Shown here one piece after another: positions 25,570-32,584 of a DNA stretch of 32,675 nucleotides. A program made the position numbers and the translations under genes. This DNA is from Methylobacillus rhizosphaerae. GTDB taxonomy: Bacteria; Pseudomonadota; Gammaproteobacteria; Burkholderiales; Methylophilaceae. The stretch covers positions 1 to 32,675 of the forward strand of contig NZ_FZOA01000013.1 in NCBI RefSeq assembly GCF_900187985.1, written 5' to 3'. Under the pieces are notes generated by a model. The model searched no databases. It had not been told where the DNA came from and was given only the letters and a program-made list of their open reading frames with translations. How positions within the stretch are numbered: position 1 is the stretch's first letter; each line of letters opens with the position of its first letter.

Positions 25570-26808
25570 ATGGATAAAAAAGTTTTTATTGACCTGTTTG
25601 CGGGGTGTGGGGGGTTGTCACTTGGGTTAACCAATGCTGGGTGGCAAGGGCTGTTTGCTGTCGAAAGAACCGCCGATGCGTTCAAGACGCTTAAGCACAA
25701 CCTGATTGATAAAAACACAGTCACGCCTTTCAAGTGGCCCGAATGGCTTCCTCAAAAGGAAATGACAACATCCGAGATCCTGGACAACTACAAGGAACAG
25801 CTTGCCAACCTAAAGGGCACTGTTGACCTGATTGCAGGTGGCCCGCCTTGCCAAGGGTTCTCGTTTGCTGGGCGTCGTAATCCCAATGACCCTCGCAATA
25901 AGCTAACAGAGCAATACATTGAAATCGTCAAGCTAGTACAACCCAAATACCTGCTTCTGGAAAACGTAAAGGGCTTCAAGTCACCATTCAAGGGGAGTGG
26001 TAGCGATATCGCCAAAAACAAGGTATATGCCGAGGTGGTCAAGGACAAGCTTGAGGAAATTGACTACAAGGTTTTCTACAAGGTAATCCAGGCTTCAAAA
26101 TTTGGTGTTCCACAACCACGTCCCCGTTTCATCATGATCGCCATCAAGGATGGTGAGAAAATCGAAAAATCACCTTTCGACCTGATTGAAGAGTTCCTCC
26201 CTGAATACAGGAAATCCAAGGGATTAAAAGAAGTCGGGGAAATCTCTGTGAAAGAGGCCATTTCCGATTTAGAGATCACAGGGCGTGAGTTAATCGATTG
26301 TGAAGACACCAAGAACTTCAAACAAGTTAAATACTCTGCTGAGTCCCTGACAACCTACCAGCAACTCATGCGCTCAGGTGTCCAGGACAAATATAGCCCT
26401 AATAGCTTGCGCCTACCTAAGCACAAGACAAGCACACGCCTCCGGTTTGAAAAGGTCATAGATAATCCCGACAAATACAAAAAAGGGACTAGTTTGCCCA
26501 AAGCACAAATGGTCTCCTTAGGTACAAACAAGCGATCATTTACCCCACTACACCCAGACCACCATGCTTGCACCATCACTACTCTACCGGACGACTTGCT
26601 GCATTACAGCGAGCCACGAATACTTACCGTTCGTGAGAATGCCCGGATCCAATCATTCCCGGACTGGTTTGAATTTCAGGGCAAGTACACTACAGGCGGC
26701 CCTAAACGAAAAGAGGAATGCCCTCGCTACACACAAGTAGGCAATGCGGTTCCGCCACTTATGGCTGAGGCTTTAGGCAAAATTATTGATAAATTAAATA
26801 ATGAATAA
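25570..26808 (+). CDS. DNA (cytosine-5) methyltransferase
   Basis: A C5-cytosine methyltransferase of 412 residues. Motif I is FIDLFAGCGGLSLGL (6-20), which binds AdoMet. Motif IV is GGPPCQGFSFAGRR with catalytic Cys94, motif VI is LLENVKGF (129-136) and motif VIII is GVPQPRPRF (179-187). The variable target-recognition region lies at about 190-370, and motif X is QVGNAVPPL (389-397). The recognition sequence cannot be read. It is the first gene of a tight operon: its stop is 15 nt before the TTG start of the dual-GHKL gene. A Vsr nuclease lies nearby, which usually accompanies such enzymes. Confidence 0.96.
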   Translation: MDKKVFIDLFAGCGGLSLGLTNAGWQGLFAVERTADAFKTLKHNLIDKNTVTPFKWPEWLPQKEMTTSEILDNYKEQLANLKGTVDLIAGGPPCQGFSFAGRRNPNDPRNKLTEQYIEIVKLVQPKYLLLENVKGFKSPFKGSGSDIAKNKVYAEVVKDKLEEIDYKVFYKVIQASKFGVPQPRPRFIMIAIKDGEKIEKSPFDLIEEFLPEYRKSKGLKEVGEISVKEAISDLEITGRELIDCEDTKNFKQVKYSAESLTTYQQLMRSGVQDKYSPNSLRLPKHKTSTRLRFEKVIDNPDKYKKGTSLPKAQMVSLGTNKRSFTPLHPDHHACTITTLPDDLLHYSEPRILTVRENARIQSFPDWFEFQGKYTTGGPKRKEECPRYTQVGNAVPPLMAEALGKIIDKLNNE

Positions 26809-26823
26809 TGGGGAGGGCACAAC

Positions 26824-29004
26824 TTGTCCGAGAAACTTCACTTCATTACTAGCTCTGGAATAAAGAATATTGTTGGCAAGGATCTTATTACAGACAGATT
26901 TGTTGCAATTTTTGAGCTAGTAAAAAATGCTTATGATGCAAAAGCAAGCAAAGTTGTCGTCTCTTTCAATATAGACAATAGCTCCGAAACCAAATCACTT
27001 CAATCAATTGTCATCAGAGACAATGGAATTGGAATGAATCGTGATGATCTGGAAAAAAAATGGCTTCATTTAGCTTACTCTGAAAAAAAAGAGGGTCAAA
27101 GTAACTCAGGAAGAGCATTTGTAGGGTCAAAGGGAATTGGGAGGTTTTCTTGTGACAGTTTAGGATCAAACTTAACAATAACAACAAAAAAAACTAATGA
27201 TCCTATAGAGCACATATTAAAAGTCGACTGGAAAGATTTTGAAAAATCTCTTGAAGATCGATTTGAAAGCATAGCGGTTGATTATAATTATCGCAAAGTT
27301 GAAGATGAGAAATTAGGCACGTCTTATACTGTTCTTAAAATAACAAACTTGCATCACCTTTGGGATGACGATGCAATAATCAAAGTGTCGGACAGTCTTC
27401 AGCGATTAAAAAATCCATTTAACGAAGATGATGGTTTTGAAATTTACTGCGGTGCTGATATTACAAATTTCTATTCCTCATTTTCCCAAATCCCTTCCAA
27501 ATATCTGGTCAAGAGTAACATCTCCGAAGTTCTTCGTGATAAAAGTATTACAATAGAAACACAAATCCATGACAAGATAGTAGTAGACTTATTTGATAGG
27601 GGAAATCATATTTTCACCCTTGAAAAAGATAATGACACTATCCTTAAAAATGTGAATGTTTTTATCTCTATAAACTATCTCACAACTAGTGCAAAAGCAA
27701 CATTTACGCGCCGAATGGGAATACAACCGGTTAATTATGGAAATGTATTTATCTACAGAAATGGATTCCGTGTAAGCCCATATGGAGATAAAGATTTCGA
27801 TTTATTTGGGTTAAATATTAGAAAGACTCAAGGACATAGTAGATACATTGGAACGCGTGAAATTATTGGCTATATAGATATATCTGATCAGTTTGGTATA
27901 TTCAAGGAAACATCTTCCCGCAACAATGGGTTCATTGAAAATGCTCATCTTGATGTATTGAAAGATGTATATATGGATTATGCACACAAACTATTAGAAA
28001 GGTATGTGTTGCTAATCAACTGGGGGGAAAACTCAGACACTGCCACCGAGTTTTCTTTTGATTCAGTTAATACATCCGAAGCGGAAAAGTATAAAAAAAG
28101 TTTAACTAGCAAAGTTAATGGTGGATTTTCACTAAAATTCTTTTCCGATACGGTATCATTTGAAGACAATAATCCCAAAAAGAAACTTGAACAGATTGCA
28201 GCATCCCTTCCTGAGAAAGAAAGAAGCGAAGTCAGTAGAGTTATTGATAAGTTTGAAGACTTGCAAAGAGAGCGCCAAGAACAAGAAAGATCTTTGTTTA
28301 ATCAGCATCAGACAATTACTGCTCTAAAACTGCAAAATGAAAACATACTAAAAAGAAGAAGTGAAAGCGAATTTGGCGAACAATTAAGCCACCACTTTCC
28401 TGCTATGGCAGATAGATTAAAAAATGCAGTAATTGAACTTCAGGCTCTAGAGTTAGATTTACCTGCAAGTCAAAGTAATCAATATTATGCCGCGCTTCGA
28501 AAAATCAGGCGTACAGAATATGAGTTGCGTGCATTCAAAAACCTGCTTCTTAATACAAGTATTGATCTTCGCTCTCCGCAGGTTATCAACTGGTTTGACT
28601 TAGCCAACCAGTTCATTAGAGATAAAAATGGTGCCGCCATAAAGCTAAATTGCTCTTTCTCATCTCCCGATATAGTTCCTATGTGGGATATTGCAGCTAA
28701 TGCACTTGAAGTTTTTATTATGTATGAAAACTTCTTCCGAAATTCTGTTGAACACCAAGCCACTTATCTTCAGTTTTATTTTGAAAACAACACTCTAATC
28801 ATATCTAGCGATTCGACACCCATCTTGCAAGAAAACCTTCAATCTATTTTTGAACCAGGTTTCTCCACAAAAGCAAATGGCACTGGAATTGGACTTAACC
28901 AAATTAAGACATTCTTGAATAGACTTCAGCTCGACATACACGCTGAATCTTCTAATAATATAGTTAAATTCATTATTCAACAAAGGGGAGGTAGTAACCA
29001 ATGA
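26824..29004 (+). CDS. Dual-module GHKL ATPase (MORC/Hsp90-like plus kinase-like)
   Basis: The protein has 726 residues and starts at TTG 26824 after a strong GGGGAGGG. Module one (about 10-130) is a MORC/Hsp90-type GHKL ATPase: N box FELVKNAYDA with Glu31 and Asn35, IRDNGIGM at 64-71 and FVGSKGIGRFS at 99-109. Next is an S5-like transducer containing ATFTRRMGIQ and FIYRNGFRVSPYGD (292-322). A Glu/Lys/Gln-rich coiled coil runs from about 450 to 515. Then comes an H-box-like LSHHFPAM with His523/His524. Module two (about 600-720) is histidine-kinase-like: N box YENFFRNSVEH with Asn640, a degraded G1 (SSDSTPI), F box IFEPGFSTK and G2 GTGIGLNQI. The lost glycines in G1 cast doubt on ATP turnover by module two. 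It is overlapped by the receiver-like gene (ATGA). AT-rich, unlike the host. Confidence 0.88.
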   Translation: MSEKLHFITSSGIKNIVGKDLITDRFVAIFELVKNAYDAKASKVVVSFNIDNSSETKSLQSIVIRDNGIGMNRDDLEKKWLHLAYSEKKEGQSNSGRAFVGSKGIGRFSCDSLGSNLTITTKKTNDPIEHILKVDWKDFEKSLEDRFESIAVDYNYRKVEDEKLGTSYTVLKITNLHHLWDDDAIIKVSDSLQRLKNPFNEDDGFEIYCGADITNFYSSFSQIPSKYLVKSNISEVLRDKSITIETQIHDKIVVDLFDRGNHIFTLEKDNDTILKNVNVFISINYLTTSAKATFTRRMGIQPVNYGNVFIYRNGFRVSPYGDKDFDLFGLNIRKTQGHSRYIGTREIIGYIDISDQFGIFKETSSRNNGFIENAHLDVLKDVYMDYAHKLLERYVLLINWGENSDTATEFSFDSVNTSEAEKYKKSLTSKVNGGFSLKFFSDTVSFEDNNPKKKLEQIAASLPEKERSEVSRVIDKFEDLQRERQEQERSLFNQHQTITALKLQNENILKRRSESEFGEQLSHHFPAMADRLKNAVIELQALELDLPASQSNQYYAALRKIRRTEYELRAFKNLLLNTSIDLRSPQVINWFDLANQFIRDKNGAAIKLNCSFSSPDIVPMWDIAANALEVFIMYENFFRNSVEHQATYLQFYFENNTLIISSDSTPILQENLQSIFEPGFSTKANGTGIGLNQIKTFLNRLQLDIHAESSNNIVKFIIQQRGGSNQ

Positions 29005-29822
29005 GGCTTGATTTTAATATTATTGTTGTTGATGACGACCTGAATGATGATGATAACAATCCAGACATTAAAGCACTAATTCAACAACTAAAATATAAAG
29101 TTCAATCGAAGGGGTTCATTCCAAATATTGATGAATGCTTAAATATTGATGCTGCGCGGTCAAAAAGCTCGAACAGGACAGACCTTTATATTAGTGATAA
29201 TAATCTTGGAAACAACCCCAGCCAGAAACAATCTCAGCCAGTTTCTGAAAACGGCGGGATTGAATATTATCTTCACCTTAAGCAAAATCATCTTAGCGAT
29301 TTTGTTCTTTATACAAGATCAAAAAAAGACAGCATTATCGAAAAATTAACTGCTGACCTAAATAACACAAAAGATCCAAATTTATTTACAAGATTTACCT
29401 TTGTGAGTCGTGAAGATGGAGGTATAGATTGGCATCAACCAATTTTAGCGGTTATAGATCACATCCTCACAAAGCGTGAAGAGTTAAACAACATTCGCGG
29501 ACTTTATGCTCAAAAAACTTCTGAGATTGACCTTTTCTTAAAAGAAAAATACAAGCGAAGGGACTCAGAATCATTTCATGACACGATTGAGGGAATTCCA
29601 AGAAAGGACTATGACAAGAAAATCATTAGTGATTTACATAAAATCCGAGGAATCCGCAATGGACTAATGCACAACAGCGAAACATTTTGCACCAAGAAGA
29701 ATCAATATGTAATAAAATTTATTTTTGGTGGGGAAAATTACGAAATATACGAGAATGATTTACAGAAATATCGTGATGAATTGTATCAAACTCACAAAAC
29801 AATTATTGTTGCGACGATCTAG
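29001..29822 (+). CDS. Receiver-like protein with C-terminal HEPN RNase motif
   Basis: The protein has 273 residues. Its start overlaps the stop of the dual-GHKL gene by four bases and is preceded by GGGGAGGT. The N-terminal 150 residues look like a response-regulator receiver: beta strand FNIIVV then the acidic cluster DDD (11-13), a candidate phosphoacceptor Asp66 in DLYISDNNLG, and a switch-like Thr105 in FVLYTRS. The usual KP motif is not clear. The C-terminal part (about 160-260) is helical and carries LHKIRGIRNGLMHNS, an RX4H motif (Arg219, His224) with Asn after Arg. This is the signature of HEPN RNases. I read it as a receiver-controlled RNase effector; both domain calls are by eye, and the HEPN motif is the stronger one. 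Confidence 0.65.
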   Translation: MRLDFNIIVVDDDLNDDDNNPDIKALIQQLKYKVQSKGFIPNIDECLNIDAARSKSSNRTDLYISDNNLGNNPSQKQSQPVSENGGIEYYLHLKQNHLSDFVLYTRSKKDSIIEKLTADLNNTKDPNLFTRFTFVSREDGGIDWHQPILAVIDHILTKREELNNIRGLYAQKTSEIDLFLKEKYKRRDSESFHDTIEGIPRKDYDKKIISDLHKIRGIRNGLMHNSETFCTKKNQYVIKFIFGGENYEIYENDLQKYRDELYQTHKTIIVATI

Positions 29823-29825
29823 GAA

Positions 29826-30287
29826 TCAAGAAATATTATTCTGAGAAGGGGAAGAAATTTTTAACTCTTCCCCGTTGATGAAACTCACTAAAACTTCAAT
29901 TAGTTTTTTACTATCCCTGAGCTCACACTCCCAAAGTATAAGTACACGCCAGCCTAACAAGATGAGTTCCTGATACTGCTTTTCATCTCTCTGGATATTG
30001 TTTTGTATCTTTTTTTGCCAAAACTCATTATCTGGAATTTTTGCTATTAAGCAGTTGGGGTGTCCATGCCAGAAACAACCATGGATGAATATTGCCTTCT
30101 TTCGTCCAGGGAAAACAATATCAGGTTTTCCGGGTAAGTCTTTTTTATGTAGCCGGTAGCGATAGCCGAGTTGGGTAAGTAGCTTTCGCACCAATAACTC
30201 AGGCTTGGTATTTTTTGACTTTATAGAGCGCATGATCTTACTACGCTTTTCTTTAGTTAGATTGTCCACTTTATGAGATGTGAGCAA
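29826..30287 (-). CDS. Vsr-type DNA endonuclease
   Basis: A very-short-patch-repair family nuclease of 153 residues. The core matches E. coli Vsr: KRSKIMRSIKSKNTKPE at 14-30, LPGKPDIVFPGRKKAIF with catalytic Asp56, and IHGCFWHGHPNC with His69 and zinc-type Cys/His residues. EFWQKKIQNNIQRDEKQ and LGWRVLILWECEL then complete the fold. In E. coli, Vsr nicks T:G mismatches that arise from deaminated 5-methylcytosine; in many defence loci Vsr-fold enzymes serve as the restriction nuclease. The start is a TTG at 30287 with AGGG six nt upstream; a GTG six codons later is possible. Its stop is four bases from that of the convergent receiver-HEPN gene, and it follows the membrane-protein gene by 12 nt. 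Confidence 0.94.
   Translation of the reverse strand: MLTSHKVDNLTKEKRSKIMRSIKSKNTKPELLVRKLLTQLGYRYRLHKKDLPGKPDIVFPGRKKAIFIHGCFWHGHPNCLIAKIPDNEFWQKKIQNNIQRDEKQYQELILLGWRVLILWECELRDSKKLIEVLVSFINGEELKISSPSQNNIS
29848..29873. terminator. Hairpin between convergent receiver-HEPN and vsr genes
   Basis: The perfect 8-bp stem GGGGAAGA / TCTTCCCC has a 10-nt A/T-rich loop. It lies inside the last codons of the vsr-like gene and just beyond the stop of the receiver-HEPN gene. There is no T tract on either side, so terminator function is only possible. Confidence 0.35.
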
Positions 30288-30299
30288 TAAATACCCTAA

Positions 30300-31040
30300 T
30301 TATAACAATAGCCCCAACCACTCTTTTAGCTTGTCTTCTGATTGATATAAATCTAAATCAAACTCTTCCCTTGAATCCCTAAGCTGCTTTAGTTTATTCC
30401 ATCGCGACGTTGCGTGTGATTCCCTCATTCTATGCACACTGTTCCCAGATATTAAGAAATACTCTTCCGTCGACTCTTTTAAGCTATCTTCATAATTAAC
30501 TTTAATAATCGTCTTAGGTTGGGTCATCAACCAACCTGTATCAAGACTATTAATTTTGATAAGTGTTTCATACATCTTCTTGTTATTATCAATGCCAATT
30601 AAAGTACTGAGCTCACCCTTAATTAACTCGGATGGAAAACTTGCTATAAAATAACTATTAACAATCTTCTCGATAGTTTTATTATTTCGTGCAGGCAGCT
30701 TTATGGAGTCTAGCTCTACCCAAGTTATCTGTTGAAAGTCAAAGTTATATGCTGGCCCACCTTCGTTTGAAATAATAATTTTACGATCGGTCATAAACCT
30801 TGTAGTAGGATCTTCTATAGACAATGCCCTTACTTGTATTGCTGGCTTTATTTGGATTCGGGCGGCTTCAGCCTGTAAATCTGCTACGCGGTATTGCATA
30901 AATGAAACACCCAGGGCAAATAGTGTTATTACCACGCCTATTACTGTAGTCCATCGCTCAAAATGGGTCATTAATTCGGAAGACGTTTCTTCCGTAGCTT
31001 GGACATTGCGTCTAAGCCTCGTGCGCTTGAGTCGGCCCAT
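30300..31040 (-). CDS. Single-pass membrane protein of unknown function
   Basis: The protein has 246 residues. A very basic N-terminus (MGRLKRTRLRRN) is followed by one hydrophobic helix (about 30-48, TTVIGVVITLFALGVSFMQY). The rest is a soluble domain of about 190 residues, rich in Ile, Lys and Asn, with the phrase KIIISNEGGPAYNFDF, reminiscent of beta-sandwich domains. The positive-inside rule puts the N-terminus in the cytoplasm and the domain outside. A strong AGGGGAGGAGG precedes the ATG. It is co-directional with vsr (12-nt gap), so the two probably share a transcript. I do not recognise the family. Confidence 0.65.
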   Translation of the reverse strand: MGRLKRTRLRRNVQATEETSSELMTHFERWTTVIGVVITLFALGVSFMQYRVADLQAEAARIQIKPAIQVRALSIEDPTTRFMTDRKIIISNEGGPAYNFDFQQITWVELDSIKLPARNNKTIEKIVNSYFIASFPSELIKGELSTLIGIDNNKKMYETLIKINSLDTGWLMTQPKTIIKVNYEDSLKESTEEYFLISGNSVHRMRESHATSRWNKLKQLRDSREEFDLDLYQSEDKLKEWLGLLL

Positions 31041-31091
31041 CCGCCTCCTCCCCTTAATTTCTAAACCATCGTTGTTTTACTTCTCGAGCGA

Positions 31092-31367
31092 TTAACTCGC
31101 ATTTTTCTGATCTTCCAATTCCTTGGCCAAAGCTTCTAACTCTGGGTTTCGCTGCTTTACTGATGTGTTATCAGTTAACAAGTATGCTGCGTACTCCGGC
31201 CAATGATCTGCAATAGCCTCTAAAACACCAGCTTTCGGTTCGTGTCTATCCTGCTCAATACCAATCAGTGTTCCTTTGGGAATACCAGTGGTATCTGCAA
31301 ATTCCTGCCTACCCATACCTAAGTTTTCTCGGATAGCTCTAATTTTTTTTCCAACAGCGCTTGACAT
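31092..31367 (-). CDS. XRE-type HTH repressor
   Basis: The protein has 91 residues; I start it at ATG 31367 because the N-terminal HTH (about 5-60) begins there: GKKIRAIRENLGMGRQEFADTTGIPKGTLIGIEQDRHEPK. The sequence upstream is repeat-rich operator DNA, not coding. The C-terminal 30 residues are acidic and helical (PELEALAKELEDQ). No ribosome-binding site is visible, so it may be leaderless or weakly translated. It is divergent from the HTH-rep operon, with operator repeats in the gap; this is the layout of a phage or integrative-element lysogeny switch. Confidence 0.85.
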   Translation of the reverse strand: MSSAVGKKIRAIRENLGMGRQEFADTTGIPKGTLIGIEQDRHEPKAGVLEAIADHWPEYAAYLLTDNTSVKQRNPELEALAKELEDQKNAS

Positions 31368-31368
31368 A

Positions 31369-31421
31369 TATACGTAAATATACTTACAGTGTGACTTAGC
31401 GTATACGTAAATATACGTATA
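31369..31421. promoter_or_regulatory. Operator repeats between repressor and HTH-rep operon
   Basis: The 15-bp direct repeat TATACGTAAATATAC occurs at 31369-31383 and 31402-31416, spaced 33 bp start to start, about three helical turns. The right copy extends into a perfect inverted repeat, TATACGTA and TACGTATA around AATA (31402-31421); the left copy has a degraded right arm. They sit directly upstream of the repressor start and about 40 nt before the other gene, so they are probably repressor-binding sites. Confidence 0.7.
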
Positions 31422-31457
31422 GATATCCAATGACATGCAAAGGGGTCTTTTACGATT

Positions 31458-31664
31458 ATGGACACCTCTATAGATACAAGTCAAATGCCATCTGTACCCG
31501 TGATGTCGCGCAAAAAATTTGCAGAGATTGTCGGCGTGACAGAAGACACCGTCACAGGCTGGATTAATCGTGGTTATTTGCCTGTGGTTGAGATCGGCAA
31601 ATATCGCCTTGTGAATCTTGCATTGCTCAACAAACATGCTCTGGATCAGGAGTTTTCACTGTAA
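31458..31664 (+). CDS. Small excisionase-like HTH protein
   Basis: The protein has 68 residues. A single MerR/AlpA-style helix-turn-helix runs from SRKKFAEIVGVTEDTVTGWINRGYLPVVEIGKYRLVNL (about 16-53), as in excisionases and small activators of integrative elements and filamentous phages. AAGGGG lies about 14 nt before the start. Its stop and the start of rep share one base (TAATG), so the two are translationally coupled. It is transcribed away from the repressor across the operator repeats. It probably acts in excision or in switching on replication. Confidence 0.8.
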   Translation: MDTSIDTSQMPSVPVMSRKKFAEIVGVTEDTVTGWINRGYLPVVEIGKYRLVNLALLNKHALDQEFSL

Positions 31665-32584
31665 TGGCTTCCATCAAGAAACGTCCGATCCTCCACGCTG
31701 ATGCTCATGTGTTGGCACATGCACGCATTACCCCTGACGACCTCAACAAGATCAATGCAGGCTTAAAAGATCATATCAACGCAATGGAGGCGGCCATCGC
31801 GGGGGCGTTCCCGGCGCCAGCCGGTGGCGCCGCCGTGTTGGCCTCCCCCCTAGGTAATACGGGGGGAAAGTCCATAAACCTGGTACTTGAGGGTGGAAAA
31901 ATCAAGGAAGTGTTACCCCGTAAACACTATTCATCCAAGGTATGTTTTATTGACTGGTTGAATTTCACGGTACATGAGGACACCTTCCAGATTCTTGAAC
32001 ATGCTGTGACCGATAAGGAAGTCATCATGTCCATTTCCATGGCATGTGAATCCCTGTTTGGGTTTGGCATTACTGCCAAGCGGGATAAGGGCGCACATTT
32101 CTACCATAGCTCCTATGTCCTGGGCGATAACTACGGCCTGATTTGTTATGGCGGTCAACGTAACACTGTCATGGTCTCCCTATCTGGTGACGGATGTGCA
32201 GCTGCTCGTAATGGATGGGAGCGGCGGGTATTTGATTTTCTCAAGTCAGCCCAGTCTCCCAAGATCACCAGAATTGACCTTTCACATGACGATATAGAGG
32301 GCAATCGCTTTTCCCCTGAGTTGCTGGAACAGTGCTACGAGAATGGAGGATTCAATTGTGGAGGGCGTAATCCTGATATTGAGCTGCGCGGCAACTGGAA
32401 AAATCCTAATGGTAAGGGGCGAACCGTCAATATTGGCGTACGCTCAAATGGAAAGTTTTTCCGAGGCTATGAGAAAGGCAAGCAGCTTGGTGATGCAAAT
32501 TCGCCATGGATGCGGCTTGAAGTTGAATTCAAATCAGTTGACCGAGTTATACCGTTTGAAATACTTAAATTTCCACACGAGTGA
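31664..32584 (+). pseudogene. Rep_trans-family rolling-circle initiator, interrupted by an IS
   Basis: A replication initiator of the Rep_trans (PF02486-like) family, as in filamentous phage RstA-type proteins, pT181 RepC and the ICEBs1 NicK relaxase. Recognisable parts are CFIDWLNFTV (94-103), VSLSGDGC (171-178), KITRIDLSHDD (200-210) and RGYEKGKQLGDANSPWMRLEVEF (267-289, given here as two parts: RGYEKGKQ and SPWMRLEVEF). Tyr269 is a possible nucleophile, which is not proven. Residues 46-68 are an Ala/Gly/Pro-rich linker encoded by GC-rich hairpins. The frame ends at residue 306 with a TGA supplied by the IS end at 32582, so the C-terminal part is missing from this window and initiation may be impaired. 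Confidence 0.75.
31844..31867 (+). other. Candidate rolling-circle nick site (double-strand origin/oriT)
   Basis: Inverted repeat TCCCCCC and GGGGGGA (7-bp arms) around a 10-nt loop TAGGTAATAC, 24 nt in all, inside the 5' third of the rep gene. The oriT of ICEBs1, inside the gene of its Rep_trans-family relaxase NicK, is also a 24-nt repeat with C6/G6 arms and a 10-nt loop containing CTAAC. The plasmid pT181 origin, inside repC, has a nick near TCTAATA. Here GGTAATAC could hold the nick. A second hairpin, GGCGCC-AGCCGGT-GGCGCC, lies just upstream (31813-31831). Confidence 0.55.

Noticed and set aside
31368-31637. An N-terminal extension of the repressor gene
   Set aside because: The extension translates the operator repeats into a Tyr/Ile/Val-rich run with many Cys and His; the HTH starts naturally at ATG 31367.
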